Assembly (NCBI GenBank): GCA_964486725.1
Contig: CAZAOK010000002.1
Location: 44,430-108,429 of the forward strand
Length of the DNA stretch: 64,000 nucleotides
Reading direction: 5' to 3'
Source: M55B154 sp964486725
GTDB lineage: Bacteria; Spirochaetota; UBA4802; UB4802
The notes under the pieces: model-generated
The model's input: the letters and a program-made list of their open reading frames with translations, nothing else
Told to the model about the DNA's origin: nothing
The model's database searches: none
Shown: positions 53,443-61,910 of the stretch, one piece after another
Numbering within the stretch: position 1 is the stretch's first letter
How the letters are laid out: the number at the start of each line of letters is the position of its first letter
Translations under genes and position numbers: made by a program

Positions 53443-55248
53443 ATGCCTGAAGAAAAGAAAAAACGCAAAAAACAGAAAAAGGAGCGAAGCTACCAGCTGA
53501 AAGCTTTCGAAATAGCCAGGGAACACTGGGAAAAACAGAAAACCAGGGCAATAAAAGAAAGAGAACCGTTTCGTGGCTTACAGATAATCCCCAGGGCAAG
53601 TTTTTACGATGAGTCACAGGGCCATAAACCCGGAGAAAGCAACTGGAAAGGATTCGGTTTTGACATTCACCCCCAGGTGTCTCTGGTTGCTGCAGGGCTT
53701 GTTATTCTTTTTATTGCATTAACACTTATCTACAGGGAACAGTCTGCTTCTTTTTTTCAGAATTTACTGAATACTATTGGCGATACATTCGGCTGGTTAT
53801 ACATACTTGCGGCCAATTTTTTTGTGATAGTGATGATACTGATCGCATCCAGCAGGTTCGGGAAAATAGTGATTGGCGGTCCGGACGCCCTGCCCGAATT
53901 CAACACGTTCAGCTGGTATGCCATGCTCATAAGCGCCGGCATGGGTATCGGCCTGATGTTCTGGAGTGTTGCCGAACCTGTATTTCATTACATGACACCT
54001 TCTCCCATGTTCGATATTCCTGCCCAGTCAGCACAGTCTGCACAGGTGGCACTGGGACTGACGTATTTTCACTGGGGAGTGCATCCCTGGGGAATATACG
54101 CCCTGGTGGGCCTGTCCCTGGCATTCTTTGCCTACAACCGGGGACTGCCTCTTACAATCCGATCAATATTCTATCCGCTCCTTGGAGAAAAAATATATGG
54201 TTTCTGGGGAAATATAATCGATATCCTTTCAGTACTTGCCACCCTTTTTGGACTTGCCACCTCGCTTGGTCTTGGAGTAAAGCAGGTATCTTCGGGACTT
54301 CATTACCTCTTCAATTTCCCAACCGGAACGGAATATGCCGTATTGCTCATTGGAGTGATAACTTTTTTTGCCGTTCTTTCCGTAGTAGCAGGCCTGGATA
54401 AAGGTGTGAAAATGCTGAGTACCGTTAATCTGTACATGGCCGGCATATTCATGATATTCCTTTTAATTTTCGGTCCGACAGTATATATTTTAAAAGCATT
54501 CACACAAAACCTGGGATTCTACATACAAAATTTCCCGCAGCTCAGTTTCTGGACCGAGGCTTTCCATGGTGCTGAAGGAAGCAGCTGGCAAAACCCGTGG
54601 ACAATATTCTACTGGGGCTGGTGGATATCCTGGTCTCCTTTTGTAGGGATGTTCATCGCCAGGGTATCAAAGGGTCGCACTGTACGTGAATTCATTCTTG
54701 GAGTCATGATAATTCCAACCCTGCTTTCTTTTCTATGGATGTCCACTTTTGGTGGCTCAGCCCTCTGGCTGCAGACAACGGGGGTTGCTGATATTGCCAG
54801 TGCTGTTAACAAAGAAGTCTCCACCGCCCTGTTTTTCATGCTGGAACATTATCCATTGACTGAAATTACTTCAATCATTGGCATATTGCTGGTAACTATT
54901 TTCTTTGTTACATCGTCAGATTCAGGCTCGCTGGTAGTTGATCACCTGACCTCCGGAGGTACACTGGATTCACCAGTTCCACAGAGAGTTTTCTGGGCAG
55001 TTACAGAAGGTCTTTGTGCGGCAGCACTTCTCATGGGTGGTGGCCTGATTGCCCTGCAAAGTGCATCAATTGCCACGGGTTTGCCATTTACCTTCGTGTT
55101 GCTGATAATGTGTTACAGCCTGTACAAGGGACTACAGGAAGAACATTACCATGCGTCAATTATTGACACGATAAAACCTGAAACCCGGGAATTTGAAATT
55201 CCGTTATCAGAATCAGAATTGGAATCAGAGAAAAGTAAACCGAAGTAA
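53443..55248 (+). CDS. BCCT-family (betaine/choline/carnitine) transporter
   Basis: A 601-residue inner-membrane transporter with twelve helices. The basic N terminus (about 70 residues, many Lys) precedes the core. SAGMGIGLMFWSVAEP (Gly-rich unwound helix) and WGWWISWSPFVGMFIARVSKGR (aromatic substrate box) are diagnostic. GMGIGL fits Na+-coupled betaine carriers better than the GMGID of choline/carnitine types. It probably imports glycine betaine or a related osmolyte. Its own promoter is upstream. Confidence 0.95.
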   Translation: MPEEKKKRKKQKKERSYQLKAFEIAREHWEKQKTRAIKEREPFRGLQIIPRASFYDESQGHKPGESNWKGFGFDIHPQVSLVAAGLVILFIALTLIYREQSASFFQNLLNTIGDTFGWLYILAANFFVIVMILIASSRFGKIVIGGPDALPEFNTFSWYAMLISAGMGIGLMFWSVAEPVFHYMTPSPMFDIPAQSAQSAQVALGLTYFHWGVHPWGIYALVGLSLAFFAYNRGLPLTIRSIFYPLLGEKIYGFWGNIIDILSVLATLFGLATSLGLGVKQVSSGLHYLFNFPTGTEYAVLLIGVITFFAVLSVVAGLDKGVKMLSTVNLYMAGIFMIFLLIFGPTVYILKAFTQNLGFYIQNFPQLSFWTEAFHGAEGSSWQNPWTIFYWGWWISWSPFVGMFIARVSKGRTVREFILGVMIIPTLLSFLWMSTFGGSALWLQTTGVADIASAVNKEVSTALFFMLEHYPLTEITSIIGILLVTIFFVTSSDSGSLVVDHLTSGGTLDSPVPQRVFWAVTEGLCAAALLMGGGLIALQSASIATGLPFTFVLLIMCYSLYKGLQEEHYHASIIDTIKPETREFEIPLSESELESEKSKPK

Positions 55249-55794
55249 TATTCTTCACTTCAACTCAATAAATATTTCATTCCTGCGCATAAATGGAGGC
55301 GTCCATGGTGGATCGCAACGGGAACGGGTATTATATCACTGGCAATTGCAGACAGCGCTGGTTCAGTTAAAGGATGTGATATATCCACGGAAATGATAAA
55401 GGTTGCACAGAAGAAACTCGAAGAAAGCCATCTGGATAATGTTTCTTTTTCGGTTGAAGACGCCTACAACCTGGGGTTTGATGACGCTGCATATGACGTG
55501 GCAATTGCTTCCAATACCCTGCACGTCATGATGGACCCGGCAGAGGCCCTGCGATCCGTGCACAGGGTACTTAAACCAGGCGGCATCCTGATAGCCTCAA
55601 CCTATTGCCACGGGAACAGCTTTTTTACAAGGATGGTTTCAGCAATAATGTCCATCGTGGGATTCAGGGCACACCAGAAATGGTCAACCGGTTCTTTTAA
55701 AGACTTTATTCAAACAAATGGATTTGATATAGTAACATTTGAAATAATAAATGACCTGATCCCCCTTGTCTTTGCAGTCGCACGGAAGAAATAA
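55249..55794 (+). pseudogene. SAM-dependent methyltransferase, 5' end broken
   Basis: From ATG 55393 a 133-residue frame covers motifs II-VI of a class I methyltransferase (FDDAAYDVAIASNTLHVM, VLKPGGILIASTY). The same frame continues upstream through GTGIISLAIADSAGSVKGCDIS, which contains SAM motif I (ATGTG) and the acidic loop, but reaches the BCCT stop without any ATG, GTG or TTG. Near 55301-55318 other frames give GGV-MVD before ATGTG, as if one or two bases were gained. I read it as a gene with a frameshifted or lost 5' end, or an assembly error there. It precedes the Icmt-like gene by 17 bp. Confidence 0.7.
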
Positions 55795-55811
55795 ACGGCA
55801 GGAGATAACAC

Positions 55812-56378
55812 ATGAATGCTACACCGGCTTTAACCAATCTCTGGATTTACTTTGTCACAGCATACGCCATAATCTGGGCATCAATGATATGGGCAGATAA
55901 AAAACGTGGTACCCCCATAGAGGACCCTGAGCTCTACAGTTACTTTAATAAATTCCAAATGATCCTTGTGGGGCAGGCTCCGGTTTTGTTGCTGCTGGTC
56001 TTATCAGTTTTTATCCCGGTACAAAGCGGCCCCTTGTTTACAACTGGAATTTCAATCCTCATCACAGGTGTACTGCTGAACCTGGTTGCCATGTATTCCT
56101 TCGCCAGTTCACCCGGAGGACTTAATGCTGAGGGTATTTACCGTTTTTCACGCAATCCCATGTACGTGGGCGGGATACTGCTGATAACCGGCCTCAACGT
56201 AATGGGCTGGTCCCAATCCATTATCAGTATTACCTTCATGGCAATTTCTATTGCATGGATCGGCATTATTCACTGGTCTGTCCTGAAAGAAGAATCCTTT
56301 CTGCTCCGGAAATACGGCAAACCCTATAGCGAATTCATGAAACGAACTTCCCGGTACATTGGCATTCCCGGGCGATAA
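55812..56378 (+). CDS. Isoprenylcysteine/phospholipid methyltransferase-like membrane protein
   Basis: A 188-residue protein with five hydrophobic segments. GIYRFSRNPMYVGGILLITG and EESFLLRKYGKPYSEFMKRTSRYI form the SAM-binding C-terminal signature of the ICMT/PEMT superfamily (R-x-P-M-Y-x-G ... E-E-x-x-L-x-x-x-Y-G-x-x-Y). Substrate may be a lipid or a prenyl thiol. GGAG precedes the start. It follows the damaged methyltransferase, with which it probably formed an operon. Confidence 0.9.
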   Translation: MNATPALTNLWIYFVTAYAIIWASMIWADKKRGTPIEDPELYSYFNKFQMILVGQAPVLLLLVLSVFIPVQSGPLFTTGISILITGVLLNLVAMYSFASSPGGLNAEGIYRFSRNPMYVGGILLITGLNVMGWSQSIISITFMAISIAWIGIIHWSVLKEESFLLRKYGKPYSEFMKRTSRYIGIPGR

Positions 56379-56390
56379 TTCTTTTATACA

Positions 56391-57716
56391 TCAGTATCTT
56401 CGTACTACCGGTTTCCATCTACCCACTGCTTTCCCGTCACGGACAAGATAATACTCGGCAAACTGGAACATGGCATCTGTCTGCCGTGGCCGGTAAAACA
56501 CGAAATCTCCCACATCCAGCTGCACTCTTCCTGACGCATTCACGGTGGACTGGTTGGGCATCAGGTTCTCATTATCAGGGTCAGACAATATGGGATTACT
56601 CTGCAGCCCCGGCGGATTCACGTAATCGGCCGCCCATCCCCCGCCATATATTATCAGGGACTGTTCAGTATTGGGGTCCCACCAGGCGAACAATGTATAC
56701 AGCCATTCGGCAAAGGGTATCTCTGTTTTATCAAGGATCTTCAGCACCGGGGTTGCTATATATATTGCCGGGAGGTGATCATCGAGTGTAAACAGGTCAT
56801 AAGTGGTTGATTTCAGTATACATCCTCCTATGGCAAGATCATTTACCGGATTCTCCTTCCCGTACAATGTATATGTCTTACTGCCACCTGAGTTGAAGGT
56901 GAGATTGTTATCATAGAGACGTGGATATTTTTCTTTCAGGTAGTGAACAAAACTGCCGTATTTTTCCATTACATCTTTAAGGGCACCTTCTACCGCTTTT
57001 TCACGTGAACCCAGTATAACGGGAATATAAGGTACATGCCCATCGTATCCCATAAAACCATCTAACCGCAGGTACTTCCGGTTGGCATCGATAATGGCAA
57101 GAAGGGCATCCAGTTCCTCAATAGTAGCTGCACCGCCCCGATGCAGCCCCACGTCAAGCTCAACGCTTACACGTATCTTCTGCTGCAGCTCCTTTGCAAG
57201 GTCCAGGTAGCGGGTAAGCCTGCCCGGTGTATCCACCAGCCATGCAACAGCACTGGCTGTTTCTTTCCGGTGTGCATACCCCGTTCGCTCAAAAACCTTC
57301 CGTGCCGCATTTACCGGAACTGGTTTTCCCAGCAGGATATCAAGATCATACCCCAGTTCCTGCAGGTAGATGCTGATATAGGGATGATGGAATGCCATTA
57401 GCCGCCTGGTTCCTGTTTTACCCAGTATGTACCTGATGATATACAGGGAAGGAATAGACTTGGTAACCAGCCGAAACTGCTGCGGCGGATGGATGTTGTT
57501 CTTCACCTGGTTAATATTTTCATCCAGCCTGTTCATGTCTATTATTATGATGGGAGAGGGAACCTGTTCTGCTTTTAAAAGTAAATTCATCCGGGAAAAG
57601 TAAGGATCATATTCACTGCCATTATCCGCGGGTTTGATAAAAAAAACAACCACGAACACCAGCAGAATAAGCGCCATAATTACACCTGCTATCAGGTAAC
57701 GCCTTCCTGTTTTCAT
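56391..57716 (-). CDS. Membrane-anchored D-threonine-aldolase/alanine-racemase-like PLP enzyme
   Basis: A 441-residue fold-type III PLP protein. One N-terminal membrane helix (about 8-27) anchors it. PSPIIIIDMNRLDENI opens the racemase-like barrel and RLVTKSIPS carries the Schiff-base Lys86. VSVELDVGLHRGG and LRLDGFMGYDGH follow, as in the DSD1/D-threonine aldolase family; NSGGSKTYTLYG is the phosphate-binding part. Family reactions are D-Thr cleavage or D-Ser dehydration. The anchor and presumed extracytoplasmic placement are unusual. It converges with the Icmt-like gene. Confidence 0.82.
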   Translation of the reverse strand: MKTGRRYLIAGVIMALILLVFVVVFFIKPADNGSEYDPYFSRMNLLLKAEQVPSPIIIIDMNRLDENINQVKNNIHPPQQFRLVTKSIPSLYIIRYILGKTGTRRLMAFHHPYISIYLQELGYDLDILLGKPVPVNAARKVFERTGYAHRKETASAVAWLVDTPGRLTRYLDLAKELQQKIRVSVELDVGLHRGGAATIEELDALLAIIDANRKYLRLDGFMGYDGHVPYIPVILGSREKAVEGALKDVMEKYGSFVHYLKEKYPRLYDNNLTFNSGGSKTYTLYGKENPVNDLAIGGCILKSTTYDLFTLDDHLPAIYIATPVLKILDKTEIPFAEWLYTLFAWWDPNTEQSLIIYGGGWAADYVNPPGLQSNPILSDPDNENLMPNQSTVNASGRVQLDVGDFVFYRPRQTDAMFQFAEYYLVRDGKAVGRWKPVVRRY

Positions 57717-57868
57717 ATCTTTTACCTGTATATGAATTTATCCGTATTATTGTTATAATACATTATATGCAGCTTTTGTCAAACAGATCATTTATCCATT
57801 CCAGGCGGGCTTGTTCTGATCACACTGTTAATCGTTCTGATTGATAAAAAGACTTTCAGGTATTTTAA

Positions 57869-58170
57869 TTATTTTGACATTATTGCGTCGGTGATCACAA
57901 GGTCGGGTTGTATAGCATCAGCAAGCATCATGACAGATTTGTGAAGGTCAATGTTCCGGTGAAACCTTTTCTTTGTATTACTGTCCAGCAGCCCTTTCTG
58001 GTTTTTGCACCCGCGAGACAGTTGTTTGAATATGGGTCTTCATCTTGGGAACATTTATATACTCATGGATATCCAGTATCTCTGTTACCTTTATAATATT
58101 TATACTATTGTGATATTCACCTGTTTTCAAATCAAAATACCTGGAAAACTTCAAAAAAAACTTGACATAC
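57869..58170 (-). pseudogene. Decayed DUF362-family gene
   Basis: Read on the minus strand, one frame gives KVTEILDIHEYINVPKMKTH and then IQTTV; after a frameshift the next gives CKNQKGLLDSNTKKRFHRNI and DLHKSVMMLADAIQPDLVITDAIM, closed by TAA at 57869. NVPKMKTH, the KNQKG block and the PD-VITDAI segment are the core of the DUF362 family (proteins often fused to ferredoxin domains). No start is present and the C-terminal half is missing. The rest of the 545-bp gap (57717-57868 and 58171-58261) shows only the promoter of the next gene. Confidence 0.72.
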
Positions 58171-58190
58171 TGACCAGACGGGTTTAAAAA
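58162..58190 (+). promoter_or_regulatory. Promoter of the glycyl radical fusion gene
   Basis: Perfect -35 TTGACA (58162-58167), a 17-base spacer and TAAAAA (58185-58190). The predicted start site falls near 58197, at the edge of the dyad just downstream. Confidence 0.6.
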
Positions 58191-58195
58191 TAGCT

Positions 58196-58218
58196 AATAT
58201 GTACTGACGGTACATATT
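58196..58218. promoter_or_regulatory. Operator-like dyad AATATGTAC-N5-GTACATATT
   Basis: A perfect palindrome with 9-base arms and a 5-base centre (TGACG), placed over the predicted transcription start. A repressor here would block transcription. No regulator gene is adjacent. The ribosome site AAAGGAG follows at about 58250. Confidence 0.65.
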
Positions 58219-58261
58219 ACAAGCGAGACCTGGCAGCACTCGAATAACAAAGGAGTTACAG

Positions 58262-61200
58262 ATGGAAACCCTTCAAATCCAGCAAACAACTAATGGTGAA
58301 AAATCAATCCCCGCAGAAACAGGGGCAGACGATAATACGAAACTAAATGTGCTGCAGCTGCAGCGCACCTGCGTGCATGACGGCCCGGGCATACGCACCA
58401 CCATATTCTTCCAGGGATGCGGCCTCCGCTGCCTGTGGTGCCAGAACCCCGAGGCCCTCACCCTACGTCCCGACCTTGCTCCTCACGGCCATTACACCAT
58501 CGAGGACATCATGGATGTTGTGAAACGGGACAGGGAATACTACCATTCAACCAGCGGCGGGGTGACCCTCAGCGGCGGCGACCCCCTCCTGCAGGATGCC
58601 GACAGCCTTGTGCATCTTCTGCAGCTGCTTAAAGTTGAACACATACACGTGTCAGTTGAAACTTCATTACATGTGCCTTGGAACACAATAGAAAAAGTGG
58701 CGCCCTTTGTTGACCTCTTCCTGGTTGACCTGAAGGTTGTTGGCGACGACAAGCTGCATGCAAAACTCACCGGGCAAAACAGCGTCCTTATCCACCAGAA
58801 CATCAAAAAGCTCATAGAGCTTGGCGCCGCCATAAAATTCCGCATGGTGATGGTGCCGTGCCATAATGATTCTGAGCGGAACATTTGCGAGGCCGCAGAA
58901 TTTTTGCGTTCAGTAAACATACCATCCATTGAGATTTTGAAATATCACAACATGTACGAGGATAAGGCCATACGGCTGGGCCTGCAGCAGCAACCGCTGA
59001 ACATTACCGGGGAAGAAAGCCTGGAATGCGTAAAAAAAGCGGTAGACCTTCTCCGGTTCCTGGGCATCAGCGCCGAATGCCATGACCTGAACTACGGCAG
59101 AAAACAGGCCCGCTTCACAGACCGTGTGTACAGGGTACAGGAAGCCATACGGGAAAGCGGCCGCAGCCTCTGCATAGAGTCATCAAAACTTAAAACCCGG
59201 TATTACCGCAAAAACGGCTTTAAAAAGCCAACTCCCATTCACCGGGCAGAACGCCTTGCTTACGTGCTGAAAAACAAACTGGTAAAGGTGTACCCTGACG
59301 AGCTTTTGGTTGGCAACTTCACCTCTAAACGTGTTGGCGGCCAGGTATGGGAAGAACATTACGGGGTGCTTTTCATCAGCATCCTTCACCAGATCAACCG
59401 GCAAAAGCCCGTTTCATTCAAGATCTCGTTAAAAGACAAATTGTATTTTTATTTTCGCATATTCCCCTTCTGGTGGAAACACGGCCTTCTGCGAAAGGTG
59501 AACCCCACCTTTAATGACCTCATGATGACCGTTGCCCGTTCATCGGAAATGAACACCGGCTTCAACAACAACATGGCAGCCATCGCCCATTTCATCGTGA
59601 ACTTTGACCGCCTGCTTGAACTTGGCACCAGCGGTATCATAAAAGAGATAGAAACCGCGATGGAGACAAAACCCCGTAACAACCGTGACTTCTACCAGGG
59701 TGCCATCACGGCACTGAAAGGCCTCGAGGCATTCGCCCTGAGATACGCAGAGGCCCTTACAGATATGGCAGGACGTGAAACGGATCCCCAACGAAAGGCG
59801 GAGCTTGAGCAGATGGCCGGCATATGCAGCCATGTACCGAAGAACCCCGCACGCACCTTCCACGAGGCCCTGCAGTGCATCACCTTTTTACAGGTAGCCC
59901 TGTGCATGGAGTCATACGAGAACGCGGTGTCCTTCGGCAGGCTGGATCAAATACTCTATCCCTATTACAAAAGAGACAGGGACGCCGGCCTCATCACATA
60001 CGAAAAGGCCAGGGAACTGCTGGGACTCTTCGTGCTCAAGATGGACGAGGCCATACTGGTAAACGACGGTGACTCATACCTTAATATCAGCAAGCTCTTT
60101 GAGACCCTGTCCACAGACCAGTCTCTTACCATTGGCGGTATAGACAGTGAGGGCAACGATGCAACCAATGACCTCACCTACATGCTGCTGGACGCCTGTG
60201 AACTCCAGCCCCTTGCCATCAACATGACCGCCCGCATACACCCGAACAGCCCGGCTGAATACCTTCACCGTATCGCCGGGGTATACATCAACGGATCTCC
60301 AATGCCCGAGCTTTTTAATGATACCATATACATCGATTCACTGCAAAAGCACTACCCCACCACACTGGAGAACGCACGAAATTACTCCATCGTAGGCTGC
60401 GTTGAACCCAACGCATCGGATGATCATTTCGGGAATACCGACTGTGCCAACATGAACCTTGCACTGCCCTTCCTCCAGGCCTTAAAAGGTGATACCCGTG
60501 ACCTGTGGAACTTCGGAAAGAAAGAACGCCGGGAAAAGCTTCTTACAAAGTTCGTTGACTACAATTTCAAAGGAAACAATTTCCTCTCTCGTTTTATCAG
60601 GTCACAGTATAAAAAGTACCGGGAAGGCCTTTTGAAAGATACCATCATGACTGAGTACAATCCACCAGCAACCATAGACGAACTGGTTGAACGCTTCCAG
60701 GAACGGCTGAACTTCCTTGCCGGTTCCATACTTGCCGACCATCAGCATATCGAGGAAAAACTTCGTGAGAACTTTACCACCCCCCTTGCCTCCTCCCTTT
60801 TCAGGGGATGCATAGAAAGCGGAAAGGACGTCTACGAGGGAGGCACCACCTTCAACAGCAGCGGCATACAGGCGATAGGGGTAACCGACGTGGCCGATTC
60901 ACTATATGCCATTAACGAGGTGGTATTCCGAAAAAAACTGTACTCGCTTGAAGAAGTAATCGATGCCATTGATAACAATTTTGAGGGCGAGCATTTCAGC
61001 AAGGTACACCGGGCACTACTTTCGGTACCCAAGTTCGGTGACGATTCTTCAGTTGAAGCAACAGAGTGGGTCACAAAAGTCATGTGCATCTACAACAACG
61101 CCCTTGAGTCGGTGCCCAATCCCCCTCGCAACGGCACCTATACTGCCGGTTATTACGCCCTGAATGTGAGTGACATCTACGGGAAGAAGACCCCCGCACT

Positions 61201-61600
61201 CCCCTCGGGAAGGCTTGCCGGGGTGCCCCTTGCCAACAGTGTCACCCCCCATTACGGCATGGAGTCGGGGGACCTGCTGTCGTCCCTGAACGCGATCGCC
61301 GGGGTGAACTTCACCGATTACGCCGTCAACGGCACCACCGTCACCTTCACCATAGACTCGGCCCTCTTCCAGGGAGATGAAGGGGTGCGCAATCTTGCGT
61401 CTATTATCAGCACCTTCTTCAAAAAAGGAGGCATGCAGTTCCAGCCCAATGTCATCAACAGGGAGATACTGCTTGAAGCATACGAAGACCCGCAGAAGCA
61501 TCCCTACCTGCTGGTACGGGTGGCAGGGTACTGCGCATACTTCAACGAGCTTTCTGATGATCTAAAGAAGATAATAATTAACAGGACATGTTACGGGTAA
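58262..61600 (+). CDS. Fusion of glycyl radical activase and glycyl radical enzyme
   Basis: A 1112-residue protein. Residues about 30-285 are a radical SAM activase: RTCVHDGPGIRTTIFFQGC, the cluster Cys53, Cys57, Cys60 (CX3CX2C in CGLRCLWCQNPE), and SGGDP at 104-108. No ferredoxin-like insert lies between NPEAL and the next helix. Residues about 290-1112 form a PFL-like enzyme: YPDELLVGNFTSKRVGG, SFGRLDQILYPYY, NYSIVGCVEPN with catalytic Cys713 and Glu715, and VRVAGYCAYF with radical site Gly1089. GCVEP places it with dehydratase/lyase-type enzymes, not true PFL. The substrate is unknown. One start, one stop and uniform coding through the junction argue against an assembly join. Confidence 0.93.
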   Translation: METLQIQQTTNGEKSIPAETGADDNTKLNVLQLQRTCVHDGPGIRTTIFFQGCGLRCLWCQNPEALTLRPDLAPHGHYTIEDIMDVVKRDREYYHSTSGGVTLSGGDPLLQDADSLVHLLQLLKVEHIHVSVETSLHVPWNTIEKVAPFVDLFLVDLKVVGDDKLHAKLTGQNSVLIHQNIKKLIELGAAIKFRMVMVPCHNDSERNICEAAEFLRSVNIPSIEILKYHNMYEDKAIRLGLQQQPLNITGEESLECVKKAVDLLRFLGISAECHDLNYGRKQARFTDRVYRVQEAIRESGRSLCIESSKLKTRYYRKNGFKKPTPIHRAERLAYVLKNKLVKVYPDELLVGNFTSKRVGGQVWEEHYGVLFISILHQINRQKPVSFKISLKDKLYFYFRIFPFWWKHGLLRKVNPTFNDLMMTVARSSEMNTGFNNNMAAIAHFIVNFDRLLELGTSGIIKEIETAMETKPRNNRDFYQGAITALKGLEAFALRYAEALTDMAGRETDPQRKAELEQMAGICSHVPKNPARTFHEALQCITFLQVALCMESYENAVSFGRLDQILYPYYKRDRDAGLITYEKARELLGLFVLKMDEAILVNDGDSYLNISKLFETLSTDQSLTIGGIDSEGNDATNDLTYMLLDACELQPLAINMTARIHPNSPAEYLHRIAGVYINGSPMPELFNDTIYIDSLQKHYPTTLENARNYSIVGCVEPNASDDHFGNTDCANMNLALPFLQALKGDTRDLWNFGKKERREKLLTKFVDYNFKGNNFLSRFIRSQYKKYREGLLKDTIMTEYNPPATIDELVERFQERLNFLAGSILADHQHIEEKLRENFTTPLASSLFRGCIESGKDVYEGGTTFNSSGIQAIGVTDVADSLYAINEVVFRKKLYSLEEVIDAIDNNFEGEHFSKVHRALLSVPKFGDDSSVEATEWVTKVMCIYNNALESVPNPPRNGTYTAGYYALNVSDIYGKKTPALPSGRLAGVPLANSVTPHYGMESGDLLSSLNAIAGVNFTDYAVNGTTVTFTIDSALFQGDEGVRNLASIISTFFKKGGMQFQPNVINREILLEAYEDPQKHPYLLVRVAGYCAYFNELSDDLKKIIINRTCYG

Positions 61601-61907
61601 GAATTTTCACTCATTCATAACCAGAACCAAAAACGCACCTTTCTTTCATGATAAGGTGCCAGGCCATCTTCATGCTCCGTGGAAAACCCTGAGTACCTGT
61701 ATCTCATTATTTATACCCAATTAGTATCACGCGGAGGCGCGAAGACGCTGAGGAATGGTACGAAAAATTTCCGCGTTCCCCGCGCCTCCGCGTGATACTA
61801 TAATTATCAATTTTCAGGATTTCAACAATTTCATACTTCACTTTTCAAACAATTAAGATCGCACATCATCGGTGTTAATCTGCGTTCATCGAGCGTAGCG
61901 GGCGGTT
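61601..61907. other. Intergenic region with repeats and a weak terminator-like hairpin
   Basis: The 307 bp hold no coding frame I can support. A GCACCTT/AAGGTGC hairpin (61635-61659), 35 bp after the fusion gene, may end its transcript but lacks a T run. The inverted repeat 61722-61800 and the repeat fragment 61872-61910 fill the remainder. Confidence 0.6.
61722..61800. repeat. Inverted repeat with perfect 20-bp arms (TATCACGCGGAGGCGC family)
   Basis: TAGTATCACGCGGAGGCGCG at 61722-61741 is exactly repeated in reverse complement at 61781-61800, with about 40 bp between. Similar CGCGGAGGCGCGGAG palindromes recur between genes in many bacteria. One copy in this window. Confidence 0.8.
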
Positions 61908-61910
61908 TCA
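61872..61910. repeat. Copy of the ATCTGCGTT / AGCGGGCGGTT repeat arm
   Basis: TGTTAATCTGCGTTCATCGA followed by GCGTAGCGGGCGGTTTCA matches the right arm at 36411-36450. It ends at the stop of the EamA gene (61908). Confidence 0.7.

Noticed and set aside
55193..55396. 67-residue plus-strand frame across the BCCT 3' end
   Set aside because: It overlaps the BCCT gene and the methyltransferase motif I region in the wrong frame; no family features.
57908..58187. Short plus-strand frames upstream of the glycyl radical fusion
   Set aside because: They are antisense to the DUF362 relic, which explains the coding-like composition there.
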